64,000 nt of DNA from CAYONZ01 sp964405465 (lineage in GTDB: Bacteria; Bdellovibrionota; Bdellovibrionia; Bdellovibrionales; JAMPXM01). The position numbers and the translations under genes were made by a program. This document shows positions 17,444 to 26,443 of this stretch, piece after piece (position 1 is the first letter of the stretch; the number at the start of each line of letters is the position of its first letter). The notes under the pieces were generated by a model. The model did not search any database, was not told the origin of the DNA, and was given only the letters and a program-made list of their open reading frames with translations. Location: positions 1 through 64,000 of the forward strand of contig CAYONZ010000001.1 in assembly GCA_964405465.1 (NCBI GenBank). Reading direction: 5' to 3'.

Positions 17444-17564
17444 GTTTTCGTTCGACTCTCACCTCACGCATTCATTCAATTCAAGTACTGTTTCAAGCCT
17501 TGCCAGTTCAGTGCCGCCCAGGTACAACCTCAAAAAAACAAGTCACACATACTAAGGAGAAACC

Positions 17565-17990
17565 ATGGCAAAAGAGCTTACTTTTTCTATCATTAAGCCA
17601 AATGCAGTTAAAAAGAATGCTTTGGGAGATATTATCTCTCTCTTCGAAGCGAACGGTTTGAAGATCGCAGCAGCGAAATTGACCGTTATCTCAAAAGCAA
17701 AATGCGAAGAGTTTTACGCCGAACACAAAGAGCGCCCATTTTTTGGTGAGCTAGTTAGTTTTATGACTTCTGGACCCGTTTTGTTGATGGCACTTTCTGG
17801 TGAAAACGCTGTTTTGAAAAACCGCGAAATCATGGGTGCGACTGACCCGAAAAAAGCGACTGCCGGCACTGCACGCGCAAAGTTCGGTGACAACGTGGGA
17901 GAAAATGCTGTTCACGGAAGCGATAGCGCCGCAAGTGCTGCTCGTGAATTGGCGTTGTTTTTCGAAAAACACGAAATTGTGAACGAATAG
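17565..17990 (+). CDS. ndk: Nucleoside diphosphate kinase
   Basis: 141 residues with FSIIKPNAVKKN at the N-terminus and the phospho-histidine motif ENAVHGSDS. It transfers phosphate from ATP to other NDPs. AAGGAG precedes the ATG. It directly follows the succinyl-CoA synthetase operon, after its terminator, and is 3 bases ahead of the rRNA methyltransferase gene. Confidence 0.97.
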   Translation: MAKELTFSIIKPNAVKKNALGDIISLFEANGLKIAAAKLTVISKAKCEEFYAEHKERPFFGELVSFMTSGPVLLMALSGENAVLKNREIMGATDPKKATAGTARAKFGDNVGENAVHGSDSAASAARELALFFEKHEIVNE

Positions 17991-17993
17991 TTT

Positions 17994-19154
17994 TTGGGTC
18001 CATTAAAACTTCGACAAAAAATCGATATTCACATCGACCGCCTAGCGATAGGCGGTCGCGGTGTTGGCCGACATGATGGCATGGTCGTCTTTGTTGAAGG
18101 TGCGGCTCCCGACGAAACCGTGAGAGCTGAGATCACGTTGATTAAAAAAAATTTTGCTGAAGGCAAGGTTATTGAAGTCATTCAACCTTCGCCGGCCCGA
18201 GTTAGCCCACAATGTCCATACTATATGAAGTGTGGCGGCTGCAATTGGCAGCACCTTTCCTACAAAGAACAATTGAATCAAAAACGACTTTTAGTGACTG
18301 AAGCTTTCAGAAAATTTTCAGGATTTTCAAGTTTTGAAGTCAAAAGCCCCATGGCATCACCACTTGAGTGGCGTTACCGCAATAGAATCCAACTGCATTT
18401 CAAGCCACCATCATTGTTGGGTTTCAATGCTCGTAACTCTCATCAGATTGTACCAATCGAAGATTGCCTCATAGCTGATACAAAAATTACTTCTAGTTTT
18501 GCTGATTTTAAACATCGTCTTGCCAAAATCGAAGGCCCTACCAGGCGATTCGAACTGTATCTGGATCGAAGTCTTGAAGTTTGCAGTACGCTTGATTCAA
18601 AATCACGTTCAATCGGGTTTGCCCAGGTGAATGAGGCTCAGAATCTGGTGCTTATTGAAGCCGTGGTCGAGAAAGCGCGAACACTAAATCCGCAAAGAAT
18701 TATTGAACTCTACGCTGGCTCAGGCAATTTTTCATTTCCATTAGCCAACGCTTTTCATCAAATTAAAATTGCTGCTGTGGAACTTCATGAATTGTCCGTT
18801 AAGTCCGCTCAAGAATCTAAAGAACTTCAGAATATAGCTAACCTTGATTTTCATTGCCGTGATGTCGCGAATTACCTTAAGGATTGTGGTTCTGCCCCTG
18901 GAACAATGGTTTTATTAGATCCCCCTAGGGACGGATGTACTTCAGAGGTCATTTCATCAATTCTTAAGTTGGAACCTGAGAGTTTGATTTATATCAGTTG
19001 CAATCCAGTTACCCAGGCCCGAGACTTGAAACCTTTTAGTGACCAATATGATCTTGTCGAAATTCAACCCTTCGATATGTTTCCGCAGACAGACCACGTC
19101 GAATCAGTGGCCGTCCTAAAACTAAAGGCCCGACAAAGGTCTAGCACCCATTAA
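17994..19154 (+). CDS. TrmA/RlmD-type RNA uridine-5-methyltransferase
   Basis: 386 residues. It has an N-terminal TRAM-like domain (KIDIHIDRLAIGGRGVGRHDG) and an iron-sulfur cluster motif CPYYMKCGGCNWQ. The SAM site is ELYAGSGNFSFPLA. The catalytic Cys is in YISCNPVTQARDL after LDPPRDG, and a Glu follows in DHVESVAVL. It methylates a uridine of 23S rRNA (RlmC/RlmD group); the exact site cannot be told. The start is a TTG at 17994, three bases after ndk, with no clear Shine-Dalgarno; no better start exists ahead of the TRAM domain. Confidence 0.9.
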   Translation: MGPLKLRQKIDIHIDRLAIGGRGVGRHDGMVVFVEGAAPDETVRAEITLIKKNFAEGKVIEVIQPSPARVSPQCPYYMKCGGCNWQHLSYKEQLNQKRLLVTEAFRKFSGFSSFEVKSPMASPLEWRYRNRIQLHFKPPSLLGFNARNSHQIVPIEDCLIADTKITSSFADFKHRLAKIEGPTRRFELYLDRSLEVCSTLDSKSRSIGFAQVNEAQNLVLIEAVVEKARTLNPQRIIELYAGSGNFSFPLANAFHQIKIAAVELHELSVKSAQESKELQNIANLDFHCRDVANYLKDCGSAPGTMVLLDPPRDGCTSEVISSILKLEPESLIYISCNPVTQARDLKPFSDQYDLVEIQPFDMFPQTDHVESVAVLKLKARQRSSTH

Positions 19155-19223
19155 ACAGAATTTGTAAAGTCGACCGCTGACGACACAGGACCCCGAGTTT
19201 TAAGTGCCGAGAAAAACTGAGTT

Positions 19224-19252
19224 TTGCGTTGCCCACTATTCTTTGTTAGCCT
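19224..19252 (+). promoter_or_regulatory. Promoter implying a leaderless mRNA for the PilF-like gene
   Basis: TTGCGT (19224-19229), 17-base spacer, TAGCCT (19247-19252). Only 6 bases separate the -10 from the ATG at 19259, so the transcript should begin at or next to the start codon. No Shine-Dalgarno is present. Confidence 0.5.
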
Positions 19253-19258
19253 TTTCTT

Positions 19259-20005
19259 ATGACAAGAAAATGGATTTTCTTAATTTCACTTTCGTTGACG
19301 GTCGCATGTGCTTCTACCAAGAAGGAGCGTGATGAGGCCGTGTTGCACGCGCAGCTTGGCGCTTCTTATTTCACGCAAAAACAATTCACACTCGCTTTGC
19401 GAGAACTCACCGCTGCCGAACAACTTGATCCCAAAAATGCAATGATTCAAAATGATTTGGCGTTGGTCTATTTTGTGAAAGAGAAATATACAGAAGCCGA
19501 GTCCCACCTGTTAAAGGCCCTGGACCTCAATCCGAAATATTCTGAGGCCCGAAATAATTTGGGTAGACTACACATCGAAATGGGCAAATTTGATTTAGCA
19601 ATTAGAGAGATCCAAGAAGTTCTAAAAGATCTCACTTTTACCCAGGCAGATAGAGCCTACATGAATTTGACCATCGCCTATTTTCGTAAAGGCCAATTTG
19701 AAAAGGCACGCCAAAATGCCAGTGAAGCATTGAGTGTCAATCGAAGTAATTGCCTCGCACACAATTATTTCGGGCGTTCACTGTTGGAGCTTGGCAAGTA
19801 TGATGAGGCCACGACGGCTTTAGATAAAGCTGTCCTTTTGTGTTCTGCCTCAAAATACGATGAGCCACACTATTTCAGTGCTTTGGCCTATTATAAGATG
19901 GGCGCTCGTCAAAAAGCCGTTGCCCGCATGGAAGAGGTTCTGAAGATGTATCCTCAGGGACAGTACGCTCAAAAAGCAAAGTCGATGTTGAAAATAATGA
20001 AGTAG
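19259..20005 (+). CDS. PilF/PilW-like TPR lipoprotein
   Basis: 248 residues. The N-terminus has a lipoprotein-type signal (IFLISLSLTVACAS, a loose lipobox) followed by about six TPR repeats, including LGASYFTQKQFTLALRELTAAEQLDP and LGRLHIEMGKFDLAIREIQ. PilF/PilW proteins are outer-membrane pilotins that help assemble type IV pilus secretin. The downstream gene is RodZ, a neighbour pair (pilW-rodZ) also found in gamma-proteobacteria, which supports the call. There is no Shine-Dalgarno and the promoter is placed for a leaderless message. Confidence 0.8.
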   Translation: MTRKWIFLISLSLTVACASTKKERDEAVLHAQLGASYFTQKQFTLALRELTAAEQLDPKNAMIQNDLALVYFVKEKYTEAESHLLKALDLNPKYSEARNNLGRLHIEMGKFDLAIREIQEVLKDLTFTQADRAYMNLTIAYFRKGQFEKARQNASEALSVNRSNCLAHNYFGRSLLELGKYDEATTALDKAVLLCSASKYDEPHYFSALAYYKMGARQKAVARMEEVLKMYPQGQYAQKAKSMLKIMK

Positions 20006-20014
20006 GAAGTCTTG

Positions 20015-21229
20015 ATGAAAATTACTGGGCAAATTCTCAAAGAAAATCGAGAAAAGCGCGGAATCACAATTAATGAAGTTGCCCTCGCCACCAAGATCAG
20101 CTCAAAGGCACTGATTGCAATTGAAGAAGGCGATGTAGATCGGTTACCTCCAAAAACATTTTTGCGTGGATTTGTTTTGGCCTATGCGACCTATCTCAAA
20201 ATCAACACCGATACAGTGCTCAGTACATTTTACGAAGAGATGGGTTCAACTAAACCTAAACCGCATTTAAACGAACCCGAAGATTCGGCTGCTCCTCAAG
20301 ATGCACCTCGGCCAGCTGCGAGCTCGACACAGCCCTCTTCCCCTAAAAAATCTCAAGTGAAAATGGATGGCGAAGGAATTCAAATAGGTACGCCTTCGTC
20401 AAAATTTTTTTTGCTGACTGGGGTTGCACTTCTGATTATCGCAATCATCGTAATCAAAAGGAAAATGGATTCTTACAATCAAGAAGCGCAGCGTGCTCTC
20501 GAGGTAGCAAAAATTACGGCCCCAACCGCAGTATCACCTGAGCCTATTCCCCACGCCTCTCCTACACCAGAAGGCACTTCGGACAGTGTAGTTGGCGCAG
20601 CAAAAACCTCGACACCAGAAACTGCGACTCAGAATAGTCCAGGAACCGGCGGCCAAGCCGACGCCGCAAAACCTATGAATTCTGTGATCGCCGCTCCCAA
20701 CTTGGCAGCAGAGTCCTCTTCGACAAACAAGACACCGCCACCTTCAGTGCCTCGTACAACACCGACTCCACCTGCTGTGGCTGTTGCTCCGGCTAATCCG
20801 AATTCAATACCCACCACCTCCCAGCCGGTGACCAATAAACCTACGATCGCAAATGCTTCGGCCACTTCCAAGCCAGCACCAGGCGAAGCTACCACCGCAA
20901 CATCCAACCCATCAGCGACACCGGCACCTACTGTGGCGGCAACAACTCCTCCTACTCCAACAGTTAAATCCACTCCTAGTGCAAAACCCACAGGTAAAAC
21001 GCAAGAGGTGATAATCGAGGCTCTCAACAATGTGGAAATTGAAGCTATTCTCGAGGGAGAGGCGCCCAAAAAATTCACTTTGAAAGCGGAACAGGTGCAA
21101 ACTATTAAGGCAAAAGGGAAAGTAATTCTAAAGCTTAATGATGGCGGAGCGGTGAACATCACCAACAACGGAATCGATCGCGGAGTTCCAGGAGATCTTG
21201 GAAAAGCAACAAAAGTTGAGTATCCCTAA
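20015..21229 (+). CDS. rodZ: RodZ-like cell-shape protein
   Basis: 404 residues. An N-terminal Xre-type HTH (ILKENREKRGITINEVALATKI, residues about 8-75) is followed by one membrane helix near residue 130 (FFLLTGVALLIIAIIVI). Then comes a long Pro/Thr/Ala-rich periplasmic linker (about residues 165-325) and a small C-terminal beta domain of the DUF4115 type. RodZ anchors MreB in rod-shape elongation. ATG 20015 is chosen over a TTG at 20012 because AGGAAG lies 5 bases ahead of it. It follows the PilF-like gene by 9 bases. Confidence 0.9.
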   Translation: MKITGQILKENREKRGITINEVALATKISSKALIAIEEGDVDRLPPKTFLRGFVLAYATYLKINTDTVLSTFYEEMGSTKPKPHLNEPEDSAAPQDAPRPAASSTQPSSPKKSQVKMDGEGIQIGTPSSKFFLLTGVALLIIAIIVIKRKMDSYNQEAQRALEVAKITAPTAVSPEPIPHASPTPEGTSDSVVGAAKTSTPETATQNSPGTGGQADAAKPMNSVIAAPNLAAESSSTNKTPPPSVPRTTPTPPAVAVAPANPNSIPTTSQPVTNKPTIANASATSKPAPGEATTATSNPSATPAPTVAATTPPTPTVKSTPSAKPTGKTQEVIIEALNNVEIEAILEGEAPKKFTLKAEQVQTIKAKGKVILKLNDGGAVNITNNGIDRGVPGDLGKATKVEYP

Positions 21230-21269
21230 TAGCTGATTCTCGTAACAAGAAATTTTTTGGAGTTGTTTT

Positions 21270-22607
21270 GTGTCGAAGTTTTTCAAGCTTTGGTGGGCGT
21301 TACTTTTTGTTAAACTTGCTATTGGAGTTTCGCTGCCTCTATTTTTGGACGAGTCTTACTACTGGTTTTGGGGACAGCACCCCCAGTGGAGTTATATAGA
21401 CCATCCCCCTTTTGTGGGCTGGCTGATGTGGCTGGGTAGTAAAATGGATTTCGGTCTCAGCTCTGTTCGTATTCCTGCAATCCTCTTGGGACATACAAGT
21501 TTTCTTTTTCTTCACTCGCTGATGAAGCCCTATCTGAAAGACGAAAACGAGAACTGGTGGCTTGCATTCGTTTGCGCATCTCCGCTTGTCGGCCTGGGTT
21601 CGCTAATCGTAACTCCGGATTTGCCGTTACAGTTCATGTGGATTTTGTCTTTGTGGTTGCTCGTTCGTTGCGTAAATAAAAATAATTTATTTTCTTATAT
21701 CGCGCTTGGGGTGGCTATGGGCCTCGGTTTTTGCGCAAAATACCACATGGTGCTATTTGCTCCTGCCGCATTTTTATGGCTCTTTGTCTCTGGGGAACAT
21801 AAGAAACTCCAATGGAATTATGTTGTTGCGACAATCTTAGCGGGCCTAGTTTTTTGCTTTCCAGTTATATACTGGAATTGGACTCATGATTTCGCTTCGT
21901 TTCGATTTCAACTCAACCACGGCCTTGCCGCTGAGATTCGCAATTCGAAATGGCCATTGCAATACCTTGGCGATCAGGTCTTGATACTCTTTCCAACTGT
22001 TTTTATTTTGGCATTTCTTCAATCACGCAAAAAAGACCTCATGCTTTGGATTTGCATGGGCTGGTTTCCGGTGGTTTTCTTTTTTCTTACCTCTTTTCGT
22101 GCACACGGTGAAGCGAACTGGCCAGCTGTTGGGCATATTTCAATTCTTTGCCTCGCATTTCTATATCGACCTGTTCACAAAGCTATTAAATACACATTGT
22201 TTATTTGGACAATGGTGACCTCCTTGCTTCTGTCTCACATTGCATTTCCGTGGTTACCAATTCCACCAAACTCCACCAAACTTAGCGAATTTAAAAAATA
22301 TGATCCACTCATAGAAATTGCCCGGCAAGAACCATTCACATTTGCATCCTCATACCAAATGGCGGGAGCACTGTCTTTTCATCTACGACGATCGATTTTC
22401 AAACTTGGAGGAATCAATAGAAAAGACATATTTGATTTTCTTCCTGAGTCTTTTCCTCACCAACCAAAATTTGTTTTGTTTCTCGAACCACAACAAACAC
22501 TTCCAGATTGGGTCAGACAAGAGTATAAAATAACAAGCGAGAGGGCGATCGACTCTTTTTTTAGAGTGGTCCATTTAGAACAAAATGAAACGAACGGTCA
22601 TCTTTAG
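21270..22607 (+). CDS. GT39/ArnT-type membrane glycosyltransferase
   Basis: 445 residues with about ten hydrophobic helices. The first periplasmic loop holds FLDESYYWFWGQHPQWSYIDHPP, the Asp-Glu and DHPP hallmark of dolichyl-phosphate mannosyltransferase/ArnT-like enzymes. They move a sugar from a polyprenyl phosphate carrier to lipid or protein at the outer face of the inner membrane. The C-terminal 120 residues lack helices. Start is GTG 21270 with GGAG ahead. It overlaps the following degenerate PHP gene by 23 bases. The acceptor is unknown. Confidence 0.85.
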   Translation: MSKFFKLWWALLFVKLAIGVSLPLFLDESYYWFWGQHPQWSYIDHPPFVGWLMWLGSKMDFGLSSVRIPAILLGHTSFLFLHSLMKPYLKDENENWWLAFVCASPLVGLGSLIVTPDLPLQFMWILSLWLLVRCVNKNNLFSYIALGVAMGLGFCAKYHMVLFAPAAFLWLFVSGEHKKLQWNYVVATILAGLVFCFPVIYWNWTHDFASFRFQLNHGLAAEIRNSKWPLQYLGDQVLILFPTVFILAFLQSRKKDLMLWICMGWFPVVFFFLTSFRAHGEANWPAVGHISILCLAFLYRPVHKAIKYTLFIWTMVTSLLLSHIAFPWLPIPPNSTKLSEFKKYDPLIEIARQEPFTFASSYQMAGALSFHLRRSIFKLGGINRKDIFDFLPESFPHQPKFVLFLEPQQTLPDWVRQEYKITSERAIDSFFRVVHLEQNETNGHL

Positions 22608-23802
22608 TATTTTGTTTTTGATATTTCTGGCCCACAGCGTGCTCGTGAGCCAGTATCGTTTTGATATTTTACCCGAAGACCTTGAACCGCAAAATGCCCA
22701 GGGCTTCTATGATTATAAAGGTGCCACCCATGTTTTAACCACCAAAAGTGCCGGAAGCGGTAGCTTCACTGAAGTTGTGCATGAGGCTCAAGAGGCTGGT
22801 CTCGATTTTATTTTCTTCACTGATCTCAATGATTTCTCACAAGATCTTACCCTCGAACGATATCACCAAAATCTCGCGGTCTTTGTCGGTGGACTCTATA
22901 GCTACCTTGATTCCCGAATTCTTTCGTTTGAAACTTCTCACCGAAATAAATTCGATTCTATTGGCACAACACAAACCACACTCGCAGATGCACTTTCGCA
23001 AAAGTCTTTTGATGATGACCAAAGTCTTTTGGTACTCGCGCACCCATTTAAATCTGGTTTTTCGTGGAGTGGCCCCTACCCAAGTGGTCTCCACGGCCTC
23101 GAAATTATGAATCTGAAAACAGTTTGGCAGAAGTCATGGCTTTTGTCTCATGCTTCGACAATTTGGAGCGGCCTTATCTATCCCTTTAACTCCCAACTTT
23201 CCTTGGTTCGACTCTATGAAGAACCAACCGAAGAGCTAGAACTATGGGATTCATTGAGTGTTAAACAAAAAATGTTTGGCTTTGTAGGAGTCGAAGCTAC
23301 TGCTAAAACTGCGCAAATCGGGAATTTTTCATTAAAATTTCCTTCATATGCAACATCATTTTCAATTGCCTCCAATCACATTCTTCTCAACAGCGAGTTG
23401 ACAGGAAACTACGAAGTAGATCGCCCAAAAATCTTGAAGGCCATACATAATGGCCAATTTTATATGAGCCTTGATCTTTTGGCGAATCCGAAGGGTTTCG
23501 TTAGTTACCTCCTCGATGGTGAAAAGCAAATTCCGATGGGCTCTCAAGTTCGCCTCCGCCCTGGAATGAAGCTCGTACTTAAGCTTCCGAAAGAACCGCT
23601 AATTCCGTTCGAAACTATTTTGTATAAAAACGGCCTGCGAATTCTTCACAATCGGCACGCCAATACCGAATTCATCATAAAAGAGCCTGGCGTGTATAGG
23701 TTCGTTGTTCGCGTGATTCCCAAAATGCCATTACCTGACGCCGCCAAATGGATAGACTGGATCTACACCAACCCCTTCTTTGTCACCGACGATCGACGTT
23801 AA
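22585..23802 (+). CDS. PHP-like protein with lost metal ligands (pseudo-phosphoesterase)
   Basis: 405 residues with an N-terminal signal or membrane anchor (VIFSILFLIFLAHSVLV). Residues about 46-180 align with PHP domains of the CehA type: KGATHVLTTKSAGSGS...AGLDFIFFTDLND...LVLAHP. The usual HxHTxxSDG and TDHN become H49-V-L51, K54/A56 and D80-L81, so several metal-binding His/Asp are missing. It is probably a binding or structural protein rather than a hydrolase. The C-terminal 100 residues are beta-rich. The gene overlaps the GT39 gene by 23 bases, so they likely act in one envelope pathway. Confidence 0.7.
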   Translation: MKRTVIFSILFLIFLAHSVLVSQYRFDILPEDLEPQNAQGFYDYKGATHVLTTKSAGSGSFTEVVHEAQEAGLDFIFFTDLNDFSQDLTLERYHQNLAVFVGGLYSYLDSRILSFETSHRNKFDSIGTTQTTLADALSQKSFDDDQSLLVLAHPFKSGFSWSGPYPSGLHGLEIMNLKTVWQKSWLLSHASTIWSGLIYPFNSQLSLVRLYEEPTEELELWDSLSVKQKMFGFVGVEATAKTAQIGNFSLKFPSYATSFSIASNHILLNSELTGNYEVDRPKILKAIHNGQFYMSLDLLANPKGFVSYLLDGEKQIPMGSQVRLRPGMKLVLKLPKEPLIPFETILYKNGLRILHNRHANTEFIIKEPGVYRFVVRVIPKMPLPDAAKWIDWIYTNPFFVTDDRR

Positions 23803-23825
23803 CTGTTTGCTTTCATAAACAACTT

Positions 23826-24143
23826 TTATTTTTTTTCGGGAATTTCTATTGTGAGACCATCTTGTGGTAAGAGTTGACATGCTAGTCGTTCGCTCACTTC
23901 GAACGCTCTTTGTTTGGCCATCTCACGCTCAATTGCATTTCGCTCAGGTAGGCTTCCAATACCGGCCTCAGCCCATACTCGACAGGTACCGCAGGTACCC
24001 ATTCCCCCACAAGAGTGGGAGATTTCAATTTTTTTGGTAAGAGCTAACTCCAACACACTCTTAGCCTTGCCAATAGAAACTATTATGTCTTCTGGCATAA
24101 AACGAACCTGCGGCTTACGAAAAAAATTTTGCTTGTGACTCAT
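23826..24143 (-). CDS. 2Fe-2S ferredoxin
   Basis: 105 residues with the plant/adrenodoxin-type cluster motif CGGMGTCGTC and the fourth cysteine in RLACQLLPQDG. It carries electrons in the cytoplasm. It is convergent with the PHP-like gene and divergent from the exonuclease gene. The redox partner cannot be inferred from the neighbours. The ATG at 24143 is likely; a second Met at residue 16 would give a shorter form. Confidence 0.9.
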   Translation of the reverse strand: MSHKQNFFRKPQVRFMPEDIIVSIGKAKSVLELALTKKIEISHSCGGMGTCGTCRVWAEAGIGSLPERNAIEREMAKQRAFEVSERLACQLLPQDGLTIEIPEKK

Positions 24144-24163
24144 CTCAAAACTTTGTCATTTTC

Positions 24164-24192
24164 TTGAAATAGGGCAAGTATTTTTGTAATCA
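24164..24192 (+). promoter_or_regulatory. Promoter implying a leaderless mRNA for the DnaQ-like gene
   Basis: TTGAAA (24164-24169), 17-base spacer, TAATCA (24187-24192). The ATG follows after 6 bases (24199), so the message should begin at the start codon. There is no Shine-Dalgarno. Confidence 0.5.
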
Positions 24193-24198
24193 AATTAT

Positions 24199-24819
24199 AT
24201 GCAATTTATAGCTTTTGACTTAGAAACCACCGGGTTTGTCGCCGGAGTCGATCAAATCGTTGAAATCGGGGCCGTGCGCTTTGTGAACGGAATTCCTGAT
24301 TCCATCTTTGCAACTCTCATTAATCCTGGAATGCCAATGCCAGAAGGTGCTTCCAAAGTTAACGGCATTGTCGATGAAATGTTGATTGGCAAACCCAAAA
24401 TTACCGAAATCTTGGAACCCTTTGCTGATTTTTGTGGTGATGATATTCTCGTCGCTCACAATGCTCCATTTGACACTCAGTTTTTGGTTGCGGACATTAA
24501 AAAACATGAAGCAAAGGCTCCGACGGGAATTATTTTGGATAGTCTTTCAATTGCTAGAAAAGTTTTTCCAGGCCTAGCAAATTATAAGTTAGGAACACTT
24601 GTTCAACATCTGGGAATTCCCTCAACTGATTTTCACCGCGCCGAGGAAGATGCTGCCTATTGCGGACAACTCTTTCATAAGATGTTAGAAAAAATTGCTG
24701 TAGGTCCAAATATGCCACCGGTTGCCAATCTGGTGGCACTGACAGGAAAACCCGAAGTTCGGTTTCCTCAAATTGAAAAGAAACCCAAGCAACTTGGGTT
24801 TCTAGATGGTTTTATTTAA
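24199..24819 (+). CDS. DnaQ-like 3'-5' exonuclease (DEDDh)
   Basis: 206 residues with the exonuclease motifs FDLETTG (Exo I), VAHNAPFDTQFL (Exo II) and HRAEEDA (Exo III, DEDDh type). It removes nucleotides from DNA or RNA 3' ends; it may be a stand-alone proofreading or repair enzyme because no polymerase domain is attached. Its stop codon overlaps the convergent DUF2203 gene by four bases in a shared TTAA. Confidence 0.92.
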   Translation: MQFIAFDLETTGFVAGVDQIVEIGAVRFVNGIPDSIFATLINPGMPMPEGASKVNGIVDEMLIGKPKITEILEPFADFCGDDILVAHNAPFDTQFLVADIKKHEAKAPTGIILDSLSIARKVFPGLANYKLGTLVQHLGIPSTDFHRAEEDAAYCGQLFHKMLEKIAVGPNMPPVANLVALTGKPEVRFPQIEKKPKQLGFLDGFI

Positions 24820-25250
24820 TTTTGAAGCGGCTGTTCTGGAGTTGCCATATATTTGGCAACTTGTGGAATAAAGGAAACATTGGCAAGTGAATCTACATGA
24901 ATTCTTTTGCTAAACCCATCCGAATATCGATGCCAAAACTCGATGGTTCGCTCCGGGTATTTCCAACAGTAGTAGCCTTTGCCCGAATCAAAATCTGCGA
25001 CCCAGAGACCCTTAGGTTGAGCGCCAAGCTTTTGAATTTTGTTTTGCCACTCTTGAATCAATCTATTTACTTCAGACTCTAACTTAGACACCTTTGAGCT
25101 GGTATCTGTCTGACGCTCAAGAGCTTCAAGTTTGGCAATCAATACATTGACCTGTTCATGATAAGACTTTGTGATTCGAAACACGATCGGCAATAGCTCT
25201 CGAGCTTCGTCTAAAGAAAATGTAGCATTCCTGTTGATACCTATGATCAC
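24816..25250 (-). CDS. DUF2203-family protein
   Basis: About 144 residues. The DUF2203 pattern is visible: FSLDEARELLPIV near the start, a helical coiled-coil middle, then GLWVADFDSGKGYYCWKYPERTIEFWHRYSDGF. The function of this family is not known. The start at GTG 25250 has a GGGGGGG stretch 6 bases upstream and places the family N-terminus correctly; an alternative GTG at 25298 would add 16 residues and has no ribosome site. Convergent with the DnaQ-like gene, sharing the TTAA stop overlap. Confidence 0.75.
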   Translation of the reverse strand: MIIGINRNATFSLDEARELLPIVFRITKSYHEQVNVLIAKLEALERQTDTSSKVSKLESEVNRLIQEWQNKIQKLGAQPKGLWVADFDSGKGYYCWKYPERTIEFWHRYSDGFSKRIHVDSLANVSFIPQVAKYMATPEQPLQN

Positions 25251-25432
25251 AGAAGTCCCCCCCAAAATTTTCCCCAAAAGAGGGCCGGAATTTGTCACAG
25301 GATTTGAAAAAATTGAATCAAAAACTTCGAATCTTTCGACGATCTGAAAGGTTTATATTTGAGGTGCATCGCAAAGGACAACTATTCACTTTTTGGGGGA
25401 TTTAATGGTGACTCTCCAGATTTTGCCTCTCG

Positions 25433-26407
25433 CTATTTGTCCATGCTTTTCGAGATTTGCGAAAGTTGCCCACCAATGACCAAAAGAACCAACATGAGAA
25501 TTGCAATGATCATGATCCACCGAAAAATGTTTCCAAAAGAGAATTCAAACGACATATCTGTTTGAAGTCCTGTCTTGGAGGCTGGCTTTCGTGCCTCCTC
25601 CACCATCGCTCGTTTGCGCTCGATACGAGTCCCCTGGTCGCCAGCGACCTCCTTCTTGGTAATCTCTTTTTCAACTTGAATTTGTTCTTTTTCTGGAAGC
25701 TTCTCTTTGAATTGAGCTCGACGAGCAAATCTGTCTGAAGTACCTGACTCCTTCTTGGTTAATGTGCCGTAATCGGTGCTGCTAAACTGCATGTTGCGAC
25801 CGCTGTTGCCACTCCCGGATCCTGAACTTGCCCCTTTTGCCTTTGCTACTCTAGGTTTTAGACCACCGGAACCAGATCCACCTCGCCCTGATGAACCGCC
25901 CGAACCTGAAGAGCCTGCGCCACCGCTGTCACTGGATGCTGCAAAACTTGAGCTTTCACCATTGCCACCCTGGCCGGACATTCTCTCTTTACCAGAGGAG
26001 CCGCCAGAACCCCCGGCCTTGCCTCCGGCTCCCGCTTTTCCTGTTCCTTTTTTACCATTGGCTCCACTTCCAGAACCATTGCCTGAACCATTGCCACTTC
26101 CATTTGTGCCATTGGAAGACTGGCCGTTGCCACCAGCGAGGGAGCCACTGGCATCGAACTGAAAAGAACTCTTCGCACAACTTGCAGCTGAGGCTTGATT
26201 AGGCAACACTCCCGAATCTAAAAGACAGTCAATATAGATTCCGAAAAATGCATTTGTGTAATCACGAAAACCTTTGTTGAAAGTTTTCATCAAGCCATAA
26301 AAAATCGACAACACCACAACCATGATCAAAATGTATTCGACCAACACTTGGCCTTTGGCCCAGCTTAATTTTTTCTGTCGGTTTAACCGATACTGTCTTG
26401 TGATCAT
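25433..26407 (-). CDS. Gly/Ser-rich pilin-like protein with second C-terminal membrane helix
   Basis: 324 residues. The N-terminus is a type IV pilin-like leader: KG|QVLVEYILIMVVVLSIFYGL, with Gly at -1 and Glu at +5 of the predicted cleavage site. Residues about 87-206 are a low-complexity run of Gly, Ser and Asn, with Lys/Ala patches. A charged Glu/Lys segment follows, and a C-terminal membrane helix (IFRWIMIIAILMLVLLVIGGQL). I do not recognise a family. It is divergent from a TPR gene and 2.2 kb upstream of the Tad operon, so a role in that pilus, perhaps as a tethered or elastic spacer, is an inference. Start at ATG 26407 chosen; 26440 is also possible. Confidence 0.7.
   Translation of the reverse strand: MITRQYRLNRQKKLSWAKGQVLVEYILIMVVVLSIFYGLMKTFNKGFRDYTNAFFGIYIDCLLDSGVLPNQASAASCAKSSFQFDASGSLAGGNGQSSNGTNGSGNGSGNGSGSGANGKKGTGKAGAGGKAGGSGGSSGKERMSGQGGNGESSSFAASSDSGGAGSSGSGGSSGRGGSGSGGLKPRVAKAKGASSGSGSGNSGRNMQFSSTDYGTLTKKESGTSDRFARRAQFKEKLPEKEQIQVEKEITKKEVAGDQGTRIERKRAMVEEARKPASKTGLQTDMSFEFSFGNIFRWIMIIAILMLVLLVIGGQLSQISKSMDK
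25795..26150. repeat. Low-complexity Gly/Ser/Asn-coding tract
   Basis: The central part of the pilin-like gene codes imperfect repeats of GSG, GNGSG and GGSG, with a few GKKGTGKAGAGG units. The opposite strand forms long false Pro-rich ORFs here, which should be ignored. Confidence 0.85.
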
Positions 26408-26443
26408 AGGTTCACTTAATTTAACGGAGTTTTGAGACATAAG

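Noticed and set aside
20629..21168. Minus-strand Val/Gly-rich ORF of 179 aa
   Set aside because: Shadow of the Pro/Thr/Ala-rich linker of RodZ on the opposite strand.
25776..26202. Long plus-strand Pro-rich and His-rich ORFs
   Set aside because: They are the complement of the Gly/Ser-rich coding tract of the pilin-like gene; composition mirrors that repeat.
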